A DNA stretch of 11,478 nucleotides from Flavobacteriaceae bacterium (GTDB taxonomy: Bacteria; Bacteroidota; Bacteroidia; Flavobacteriales; Flavobacteriaceae), in assembly GCA_030828025.1 (NCBI GenBank), contig JAURDG010000026.1, forward strand, positions 1 to 11,478, read 5' to 3'. The position numbers were made by a program, and so were the translations under genes. This document shows, piece by piece, positions 5,853 to 11,478 of the stretch. Positions within the stretch are counted from its first letter, which is position 1. Every line of letters starts with the position of its first letter. The notes beneath the pieces are model-generated. The model ran no database searches. It worked only from the letters and a program-made list of their open reading frames with translations, and was not told the DNA's origin.

Positions 5853-5880
5853 GCCCATTGTGGGCTTTTGTACCACAAAA
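5853..5880 (-). promoter_or_regulatory. Tandem, mutually exclusive short hairpins upstream of sodC
   Basis: Two perfect inverted repeats abut: GCCCA-TTG-TGGGC (5853-5865) and TTTTGT-ACC-ACAAAA (5866-5880). A third pairing, TTGTGG (5858-5863) with CCACAA (5873-5878), uses parts of both and excludes them. In the - strand transcript this lies 20-48 bases past the SGNH hydrolase stop and about 70 bases before sodC. It may be a weak terminator of the upstream gene or a switchable sodC leader. No strong U-run follows. Confidence 0.32.
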
Positions 5881-5900
5881 TACACATTTTTGATTGTGTT

Positions 5901-6665
5901 TCACAAGCGATGGCTTAAGAAAGGAAGCAGTTTTTCGTAATAGCGAGCAGCAACAAATTCTGCTCCTGCCTTGTTGTAGTGCAAGTCGTCCGCGAGAAGT
6001 GCATCGGTAAACCCTGTTGCCATATCTACGGGTATTACTTGAGAAGTCGCCGTGGTTTGTTCTGTAGCCATTTGTGCAATAATCCCTTTTATCTGCGCAA
6101 AAATAGCTGTTAATTCTTCTGTCATATAACTGGTTTTTGCAGGTGCTAATTGCTCTATAAGAATGGTCACGTTGGGATTGCGTGCTTGTATTTTATCAAT
6201 GATGGAATTAACGTGCACTAAGGCAACTTCCACATCCACTCCATCGAGAACGTCGTTTCCTCCTGGAGAACTAAACAGTACAATATCTGGAATACCCGTT
6301 TTGTCCAGCCAGGCATCAATGCTATCGTCAATTTGCGCCGCTTGCCACCCCGCTCTACCTTCGTGGTCGTTATCAAAGCAGTAGTCCGCATAAGCAGCGT
6401 AAATGGTTTCGTCTTCTCGTGTTCCTACAAAATCAATCGCCCAACCGCCGTCAATTAAGTCTTTCCACAATTCGTAGCGATAGCTTTCAAAAAATGGCGG
6501 GAAACCCTGAACTCTCGAGGCGCCTAGTGGCATGATTTTAGTTCCAGATGCTACAGTCTTGCACACTTCTTTTGGTAATTCTTCAATTTCATCATCCTTA
6601 GTGCAGGAGGGTGCAATGAAAATAAAAAAGGCAAATAAGGTTGCGTAAAGACGTTTAGTTAACAT
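5901..6665 (-). CDS. SGNH/GDSL hydrolase, probable surface lipoprotein (CE3-like)
   Basis: Predicted esterase of 254 residues, similar in layout to family CE3 carbohydrate acetyl esterases. A lipoprotein signal ends APSC with lipidated Cys21, followed by TKDDE, close to the QKDDE surface-export signal described in Capnocytophaga; this suggests display outside the outer membrane. Block I is IMPLGASR (nucleophile Ser50), followed by FESYRYELW, DHEGRAGW (about 100-107), PGGND (block III, Asn137) and DDLHYN (Asp226 and His229 of the triad). The usual GDS of block I is GAS, while the catalytic Ser, Gly, Asn, Asp and His are all present, so activity is expected. The substrate is unknown; a polysaccharide acyl group is plausible. 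It lies 61 bases after the ferredoxin gene and might be read from that operon, but its role differs and no pathway link is visible. Confidence 0.85.
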   Translation of the reverse strand: MLTKRLYATLFAFFIFIAPSCTKDDEIEELPKEVCKTVASGTKIMPLGASRVQGFPPFFESYRYELWKDLIDGGWAIDFVGTREDETIYAAYADYCFDNDHEGRAGWQAAQIDDSIDAWLDKTGIPDIVLFSSPGGNDVLDGVDVEVALVHVNSIIDKIQARNPNVTILIEQLAPAKTSYMTEELTAIFAQIKGIIAQMATEQTTATSQVIPVDMATGFTDALLADDLHYNKAGAEFVAARYYEKLLPFLSHRL

Positions 6666-6683
6666 GAATCAATAGTTTAGATT

Positions 6684-6727
6684 GCTCAATATAGAAACAA
6701 TTTTAGAAATGTTTATGAAAATTGAGC
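6684..6727 (-). repeat. Nested inverted repeats after the ferredoxin gene
   Basis: GCTCAAT (6684-6690) pairs with ATTGAGC (6721-6727), and inside it AAACA (6695-6699) pairs with TGTTT (6710-6714). The right arm touches the last base of the ferredoxin stop codon. It could form an extended AT-rich hairpin at the end of the reductase operon, a possible 3' end or processing signal, without a typical U-tract. Confidence 0.2.
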
Positions 6728-7053
6728 TATTGCTCTGCTGGAGCCAAAACCACTTTTAGCCCATCTAGCTTTTCTGTAATGGGAATCTGACAGCCTAAAC
6801 GGGAGTTTTCTTGAACAAAAAAAGCCTCATCCAGCATGGCTTGCTCGTCGTCATTTCGTTCGCCAAAATGTTCATCAGTCAAGACATATACCTGACAGGA
6901 TGCGCACATGGCCATGCCACCACAAACGCCTTCTACTGGCAGCTCAAACCCTTTGCAAACCTCCATTAAATTAAGATTCATATCTGTTGGCACACTAATG
7001 ATGTGTGCTTCTCCCTCACGGTCGATTACCGTGATGTTGATGTCAGCACTCAC
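6727..7053 (-). CDS. [2Fe-2S] ferredoxin, adrenodoxin-like
   Basis: A 108-residue soluble electron carrier. The cluster ligands are Cys44, Cys50, Cys53 and Cys88, in the C-x5-C-x2-C-xn-C pattern (EGVCGGMAMCASCQ and later RLGCQIP). This pattern is typical of vertebrate-type/adrenodoxin-like ferredoxins rather than plant-type C-x4-C-x2-C ferredoxins. The first ~40 residues form the beta-grasp start (INITVIDREGEAHIISVP). The protein is acidic in the 60-76 loop, where partner docking normally occurs. It is the last gene of the siroheme-reductase operon, and its ATG overlaps the end of the ferredoxin-NADP reductase gene by four bases. It therefore most likely carries electrons from that reductase to the siroheme enzyme. 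A supply role in Fe-S or other metabolism cannot be excluded. Confidence 0.9.
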   Translation of the reverse strand: MSADINITVIDREGEAHIISVPTDMNLNLMEVCKGFELPVEGVCGGMAMCASCQVYVLTDEHFGERNDDEQAMLDEAFFVQENSRLGCQIPITEKLDGLKVVLAPAEQ

Positions 7054-8084
7054 GATTTAATGGTTGATTTTGTTTGTTCCTCTTCAAAGCCTTGTATCCC
7101 CTGAACAGTGGTGTATTTAAGCGTAAATTTCTTGTCGGGATAAATAATTTTATATGCCGTTTGTACTGCGAGTGTAGCCTCGTGGAACCCGCAAAGAATG
7201 AGCTTAAGTTTTCCCGGATAGGTATTCACATCTCCGATGGCAAATATTCCAGGTCTGTTCGTTTGGTAGTCAAAGGTATCCACCACGATGGCGTTTTTAT
7301 CAATTTCGAGCCCCCAATCGCCAATGGGTCCCAGCTTAGGCGATAGGCCAAATAGTGGAAACCACAATTCGGTAGCGACATTTATTGTTTCTTCGTTTTG
7401 ATGAATGCTCAGTGATTCCAGTTTTCCATTTCCGCTAAGTTCTTTGACTTCGGCAAAGGTGTGTAACTTCATTTTTCCTGCCGCTGCCAATTCATGCGCT
7501 TGCGCAATTGAATCCTTGTGTGCTCTATAGCGGTCGCTTCGGTGAACTAGATGCACAAAACTTCCTCTTTGCGCAAAATAGATTGCCCAATCAAGTGCCG
7601 AATCACCACCACCCGAAATAACCATGTCTTTTCCTTCAAATTGATCGGGATCTTTTACGATGTATTGAACTCCTTTGTCTTCATAATCCGCAAGGTTCTC
7701 AATAAGCGGTTTTCTGGGTTCAAAGCTTCCTAATCCGCCAGCAATCATCACAACAGGCGCATGGTGTTGCGTTCCTTTGTTTGTCGTTACCACAAAAGTG
7801 CCGTCGGCTTGTTTTTCGATGCTATCTGCACGTTCGCCAAGGGTAAATCCGGGTTTAAACGGGGCAGCTTGCTCCATCAAATTATCTACCAATTCCCCAG
7901 CCAATACAGTCGGGTAGCCGGGAATATCATAAATGGGTTTTTTAGGATAAATTTCCGTTAACTGTCCTCCAGGTTGCGGAATGGCATCAATTAGGTGGCA
8001 GCGGAGTTTCATCAGTCCCGCCTCAAAAACAGCAAAAAGCCCAACAGGGCCAGCACCAATAATAATGATATCCGTTTTAATCAT
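7050..8084 (-). CDS. Ferredoxin-NADP reductase, thioredoxin-reductase-like type
   Basis: FAD enzyme of 344 residues that moves electrons between NADPH and ferredoxin. The FAD-binding IIIIGAGPVGL lies at about 7-16, PGGQL at 38-42, and the NADPH-binding SGGGDSALDW at about 157-166. HRSDRYRAH (181-189) offers arginines for the NADPH phosphate, and the C-terminal FAD motif IFAIGDV lies at 280-286. The CxxC of thioredoxin reductase is absent and the C-terminal extension KYTTVQGIQGF is typical of this reductase group (YumC-like). The ATG at 8084 is preferred over an in-frame TTG three codons earlier. It overlaps the upstream siroheme gene by eight bases and the ferredoxin gene by four, which strongly suggests cotranscription and a shared electron path. 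Confidence 0.92.
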   Translation of the reverse strand: MIKTDIIIIGAGPVGLFAVFEAGLMKLRCHLIDAIPQPGGQLTEIYPKKPIYDIPGYPTVLAGELVDNLMEQAAPFKPGFTLGERADSIEKQADGTFVVTTNKGTQHHAPVVMIAGGLGSFEPRKPLIENLADYEDKGVQYIVKDPDQFEGKDMVISGGGDSALDWAIYFAQRGSFVHLVHRSDRYRAHKDSIAQAHELAAAGKMKLHTFAEVKELSGNGKLESLSIHQNEETINVATELWFPLFGLSPKLGPIGDWGLEIDKNAIVVDTFDYQTNRPGIFAIGDVNTYPGKLKLILCGFHEATLAVQTAYKIIYPDKKFTLKYTTVQGIQGFEEEQTKSTIKS

Positions 8085-8652
8085 GTTGTTCAAGTAGTTT
8101 TTCAGTTAATTTATTCATCGCCGTTATTTTTTGCTCAAAATCTCCTTTAAGGCTGTTTCGATAACTGTATAGCTTATCGAGCAACGCATCGGTTTCCTCT
8201 GGCAAAAAAGCCTCTAACCACTGTCGTAAACGTTTTGCTAAAGTAGGGGATTTTCCGTTTGTAGAAATAGCGAGCTTTAGGTTTCCTTTGGTTACAATAC
8301 TCCCCATATAAAAATCACAGAGTGGCGGGTTGTCTGCTACATTTACCAAAATATGTTTTTTTCGACAGTGGTTATATATGCGCTGGTTAACCTTCGGTTG
8401 GTCTGTCGTAGCAATCACCACATGCTTTTTGCGTAAATATTTGGTACGATAAGCCCTGTTGACAACACGTACATTTTTGTCTTGGATATACGCTTGAGTT
8501 TCTTCCCGCACCATAGGTGCCACCAAGGTTACGCTGGCATTGGGCGAAGATTTAAACAGGAAATGTAGTTTTTCAAGGGCAACGTAACCACCGCCAACGA
8601 CAAGCACTTCTAGTTGCGCTGTTTTAAGAAAGATAGGGTAAAGTTCGTTCAT
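8077..8652 (-). CDS. Precorrin-2 dehydrogenase / sirohydrochlorin ferrochelatase
   Basis: Carries out the last steps of siroheme synthesis: NAD-dependent oxidation of precorrin-2 to sirohydrochlorin and probably iron insertion, like the N-terminal half of E. coli CysG or yeast Met8. The 191-residue protein has a Rossmann motif VLVVGGGYVALEK (about 16-28). Asp107 in VNVADNPPLCDF matches the catalytic aspartate region of CysG/Met8, and ISTNGKSPTLAKRLR (129-143) is the conserved segment after it. The C-terminal helical part is short. The start is the ATG that overlaps the cobA stop by four bases; a much longer open frame upstream overlaps cobA and encodes unrelated basic sequence. It acts directly on the product of cobA, and its siroheme should serve the reductase encoded at the head of the operon. 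Confidence 0.92.
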   Translation of the reverse strand: MNELYPIFLKTAQLEVLVVGGGYVALEKLHFLFKSSPNASVTLVAPMVREETQAYIQDKNVRVVNRAYRTKYLRKKHVVIATTDQPKVNQRIYNHCRKKHILVNVADNPPLCDFYMGSIVTKGNLKLAISTNGKSPTLAKRLRQWLEAFLPEETDALLDKLYSYRNSLKGDFEQKITAMNKLTEKLLEQHD

Positions 8653-9410
8653 GCGTATTGCGCTTGTTGTTGGTTCAACCAGACACTTGTATGGTCTTCT
8701 ACGGCGGGTCCCACAAAAATTGTTGCTGGATTGCTTATGCCTGCTTCGCTGACTTTTGCCGCTATATTTTCTATGGTTCCCTTTACCCATTTTTCGTTGG
8801 GCAATGTGCCGTTTTGCACCACCGCAACGGGGTAATTTTGCGGTTTGTGTTTAGCAAATAGTTGCATGAGTGTTTTCAGATGAGTCATGCCCATAAGTAT
8901 GGCAACAGTTGCGGAAGATTGTGCTGCTAGCGAAATATCTTGCGACGGACGACCATCACAAGTATAGCCAGTCGTTACCCAAATACTTTCGTGCTGGCAG
9001 CGGCGCGTTAGTGGAATACGGTGTGCAGCAGCAATGCCTGTAAATGAAGATATACCAGGAATTAAGGTGGCTGCGATTCCGTGCTGCTCGGCATAGTCTA
9101 TTTCTTCGGCAGCTCGAGCAAAAACAGACACATCACCCCCTTTTAGGCGGACAACATCTTTTCCGTCCAAGACAAAGGTTACAAGCATCCGATTAATTTC
9201 ATGTTGCTTAAACGAATGCGCCCCTTTTCGTTTACCAACAAAAAAGTGTTCACCAATGGTGTTATATGCCAAAATTGCCGTACTGACTAATGCATCGTAT
9301 AAGATGATGTCCGCTTTTTTGATTGCATTTATTCCTTTTAAGGTGATAAGTTCTGGATCTCCAGGTCCCGCACCGACAATGGTTAGGCTGCCTTTAGTTT
9401 TTTTGTGCAT
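8649..9410 (-). CDS. cobA: Uroporphyrinogen-III C-methyltransferase
   Basis: S-adenosylmethionine-dependent enzyme that methylates uroporphyrinogen III at C-2 and C-7 to give precorrin-2, the entry step of siroheme synthesis. The length of 253 residues is normal for a monofunctional SUMT. Motifs in order: VGAGPGDPELIT (12-23), RLKGGDVSVFAR (88-99), IPGISSFTG (117-125), IPLTRR (132-137), ILMGM (171-175) and NPATIFVG (227-234). The usual GGDPFxFGR reads GGDVSVFAR here; I recall this variant in other Bacteroidota SUMT proteins. It overlaps the reductase gene by 17 bases and the next siroheme gene by four. No cobalamin-specific genes are nearby, so siroheme is the expected product. Confidence 0.94.
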   Translation of the reverse strand: MHKKTKGSLTIVGAGPGDPELITLKGINAIKKADIILYDALVSTAILAYNTIGEHFFVGKRKGAHSFKQHEINRMLVTFVLDGKDVVRLKGGDVSVFARAAEEIDYAEQHGIAATLIPGISSFTGIAAAHRIPLTRRCQHESIWVTTGYTCDGRPSQDISLAAQSSATVAILMGMTHLKTLMQLFAKHKPQNYPVAVVQNGTLPNEKWVKGTIENIAAKVSEAGISNPATIFVGPAVEDHTSVWLNQQQAQYA

Positions 9411-11466
9411 TTCTGAAACGTTTAATCCATTTTAAAACATGCTCTGCCTCGTTATAATAGTCGTTGGCAAAAACTTCGCTAGGCGAGGTACTGTTGAGCA
9501 ATCGTGTTACGGCGCTGAAGGATTCATTTTTTGCACTTCTGTAGTTCGGAAAATGGGTATCAAATGCATCAATTATGGAATGATGGGTGTTAATCTTTGC
9601 AGCCCGTGTCGTAAGCAAGGCTTTTGCTGCGCGAATACGTGCCGCATAGCTATAATAAATACTGTTTGCCCATGAACCCGCCAAACGAGCTTCTGCTGCC
9701 TTTTCGAGTTGTTCTTCTGCATCAAAAAGAAGGGTTTGCACCAAATCAATGGTAACTCCTGCACATTCGCCTACACCAATGGCTTTTTCGTAGGCTTCTG
9801 TTGTTCCCCAGTCGATTAAATCCTCATCCTTGAGGTTTTCTGTATCGGCATATACTTTTAAATTTTGATAAAAATAATCCGTTTCTTTTCGAAGGTAATA
9901 ATCCAAAAACGACTCGCCTACGGCAGCTTGTGTGGTGTAGTCTTCCAATAGCCAACGCAACACTTGGGGTGTGCGTTTTGCAGGAACCTTTAACACCTTA
10001 TCTGCATAACGTCCCTCGCCATTACCTAAAACTCCACCGCCAAGTAAGACCTGTGTTGCAGGCGCAATATTGTTGTTTGCTTTTACTGTCATTCCTTGAA
10101 AACCAATGTCGGCTATGGCATGCTGTCCACAGGCATTCATACATCCGCTAATCTTTATGTTTAATGCGTGTTTGGTGATTACTTCGGAATAATCTTTTTC
10201 GATGATCCGTTGTAACTCTTTTGCCAAGCCCATGCTGCTGGCAATCCCCAAGTTACAGGTGTCAGTTCCAGGGCAAGCCACGATGTCGTTGACCTTGTGA
10301 AAACCAGACTTTGACAACTTGAGTTGTTGTAGTGCTTGATACAATGCGGGTAGATTTTCTTCACGTACACCACGTAACAAGATGCTTTGACCAATGGTAA
10401 AACGCATAGCATCACCACAAAACGCTTCAACAATATCCGAAAGTGCCCGTGCTTTTTCAGAAGAAAAGTCGCCTCTATCAATGGCTACACCAACAGCAAC
10501 GAGCCCAGCTTGCTTTTGAACAGAAACATTTGTTGATTTCCATGCGTGATAAGCACCGTCAAGCGGTATATCGGCACTGTAGTAAGCTGTTTCTTTTAGC
10601 TTTACTTCTTCTATAGGAATGGTCACTTCCTTTGGTGATACAGCTGCATAAACTGCTAAAACACGCTGTTCGAAGTGTTCGTAACCTTGTTCTTTAATCA
10701 AGAACTTCATGCGTGCCTTGTTTCTTCTGTTTCGTTCGCCATATTGATCAAAAACACGCACCACCGCCTCGCTAAAAGGAATAAACTCTTCAACAGAAAT
10801 AAATTCCTTTATCACATCGGCAATCCTAGGTTGTGCACCTATGCCACCGCCGACAAGCATCTTAAAACCACGTTTTTCATCTTTGATTCGAGGGATAAAA
10901 CCAATGTCGTGTGTAAATGTTAGTGCATCATCTTTTGCCGAACTCGAAAAGGCAACTTTTATTTTTCTTCCCATATCTTGACAGATAGGGTTTCGTAAGA
11001 AGTAGTCAAAAAAGGCATGTGCATATGGCGTAACATCAAATGGCTCGCTAGGGTCTATGCCTGCCATAGGCGAGGCCGTGACATTCCGAATCGTATTCCC
11101 GCAAGCCTCACGCATGGTGATATCGTCCTGTTCCAATTCTGCCCATAGCTCTGGTGTTCTGTCTAAGGATACATAGTGAATTTGTACATCTTGTCGTGTG
11201 GTAATATGAATATTTCCCGTTGAATATGCATCAGAAACGTCGGCTATTCTTCTTAGCTGTTTGGCGGTACATTTTCCATAAGGAAATTTGATACGCACCA
11301 TTTGGACACCTTGTTGCCGTTGTCCATACACACCTCGTGCAAGCCGCAGGCTGCGAAATTTTTCCTCATCAATATTTCCCGATTTGAAGGCGAATATTTT
11401 TTGCTCCAGTTCCAATATGTCATGCTCGACGATTGGATTTTCAATTTCCGTTCTAAAACTTTTCAT
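9394..11466 (-). CDS. Siroheme sulfite/nitrite reductase with C-terminal HEPN-like domain
   Basis: Six-electron reductase, expected to turn sulfite into sulfide for cysteine synthesis (or nitrite into ammonium). The protein has 690 residues against about 510-570 for a plain ferredoxin-type enzyme. Two nitrite/sulfite reductase repeats lie at about 40-270 and 310-530. Siroheme-contacting basic residues are seen in ITTRQD (Arg91), RNVTASP (Arg127) and GRKIKVAF (about 166-173). The 4Fe-4S/siroheme ligands are Cys398 and Cys404 in CPGTDTC and Cys442 and Cys446 in GCMNAC. Residues ~572-685 form a separate helical domain that resembles HEPN (DAEEQLEKAAEARLAGSWAN, then SYAARIRAAKALL, then NTHHSII). 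The gene is complete, and only 12 bases lie upstream in the window, so the promoter is not visible. First visible gene of a five-gene operon. Substrate choice is inferred from context and is uncertain. Confidence 0.92.
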   Translation of the reverse strand: MKSFRTEIENPIVEHDILELEQKIFAFKSGNIDEEKFRSLRLARGVYGQRQQGVQMVRIKFPYGKCTAKQLRRIADVSDAYSTGNIHITTRQDVQIHYVSLDRTPELWAELEQDDITMREACGNTIRNVTASPMAGIDPSEPFDVTPYAHAFFDYFLRNPICQDMGRKIKVAFSSSAKDDALTFTHDIGFIPRIKDEKRGFKMLVGGGIGAQPRIADVIKEFISVEEFIPFSEAVVRVFDQYGERNRRNKARMKFLIKEQGYEHFEQRVLAVYAAVSPKEVTIPIEEVKLKETAYYSADIPLDGAYHAWKSTNVSVQKQAGLVAVGVAIDRGDFSSEKARALSDIVEAFCGDAMRFTIGQSILLRGVREENLPALYQALQQLKLSKSGFHKVNDIVACPGTDTCNLGIASSMGLAKELQRIIEKDYSEVITKHALNIKISGCMNACGQHAIADIGFQGMTVKANNNIAPATQVLLGGGVLGNGEGRYADKVLKVPAKRTPQVLRWLLEDYTTQAAVGESFLDYYLRKETDYFYQNLKVYADTENLKDEDLIDWGTTEAYEKAIGVGECAGVTIDLVQTLLFDAEEQLEKAAEARLAGSWANSIYYSYAARIRAAKALLTTRAAKINTHHSIIDAFDTHFPNYRSAKNESFSAVTRLLNSTSPSEVFANDYYNEAEHVLKWIKRFRNAQKN

Positions 11467-11478
11467 ACCGCTTCTATA

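Noticed and set aside
8085..8093. TTG start of the ferredoxin-NADP reductase
   Set aside because: An ATG three codons later gives a typical N-terminus just before the FAD motif and a compact eight-base overlap.
8653..8790. N-terminal extension of the siroheme dehydrogenase by 46 codons
   Set aside because: The extra residues are basic, lie antisense-free but out of frame within cobA, and do not resemble the family; the ATG at 8652 overlapping the cobA stop gives the normal N-terminus MNELYPIFLK.
9439..10151. Open frames on the + strand antisense to the reductase
   Set aside because: Shadow frames rich in Cys, His and Leu with no domain features; the - strand gene explains the region fully.
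1..11478. CRISPR array, tRNA, rRNA, insertion sequence, prophage or other mobile element
   Set aside because: No direct repeats with regular spacing, no transposase, integrase or phage-like proteins, and no RNA-gene signature were seen; the window reads as ordinary core chromosome.

Overview
This 11.5 kb window looks like chromosomal DNA from a member of the Bacteroidota, most likely class Flavobacteriia. The signs are TAnnTTTG-type -7 promoter elements, little sign of Shine-Dalgarno sequences, lipoproteins including one with a QKDDE-like surface-export tag, a padR-pspC gene pair, and a siroheme reductase carrying a C-terminal HEPN-like tail. The taxonomic placement rests on recalled family features, not on a search. 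Genes are packed tightly. There are no rRNAs, tRNAs, insertion sequences or CRISPR arrays, and no stretch over 300 bases without a gene. The longest gap is 119 bases (5782-5900).

Left part (1-2819). The window opens inside trxB (thioredoxin reductase, + strand). It meets a convergent PspC-domain membrane protein whose last codons overlap trxB. Upstream of pspC in the same operon is a PadR-type regulator. PadR is divergent from a DUF4442 hot-dog protein, and both of these genes have a TAnnTTTG box four bases before their ATG. A 59-residue unrecognised protein follows (2640-2819).

Middle part (2806-6665). On the - strand, a cyclophilin-type peptidyl-prolyl isomerase lipoprotein is followed two bases later by oxyR, a peroxide-sensing LysR regulator with both redox cysteines. 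Divergent from this pair is a PlsC-like acyltransferase (+) with unusual catalytic motifs. It abuts, stop codon to stop codon, a Cu/Zn superoxide dismutase lipoprotein (-). Upstream of sodC is an SGNH hydrolase lipoprotein with a probable cell-surface export signal. A set of short, mutually exclusive hairpins lies between these two genes.

Right part (6727-11466). Five - strand genes overlap successively by 17, 4, 8 and 4 bases and form one operon: siroheme sulfite/nitrite reductase with HEPN-like tail, uroporphyrinogen-III methyltransferase, precorrin-2 dehydrogenase/ferrochelatase, thioredoxin-reductase-like ferredoxin-NADP reductase, and a [2Fe-2S] ferredoxin. Together they plausibly make siroheme, load it into the reductase and supply electrons by the path NADPH to reductase to ferredoxin to siroheme enzyme. 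Assimilatory sulfite reduction is the likeliest role. Nitrite reduction cannot be excluded because the sulfate-activation genes, if present, lie beyond the window.

No clearly new multi-gene system is evident. The most interesting points are the HEPN tail on the reductase, the altered acyltransferase motifs, the shortened PspC protein, the paired short-leader promoters and the unknown 59-residue gene.
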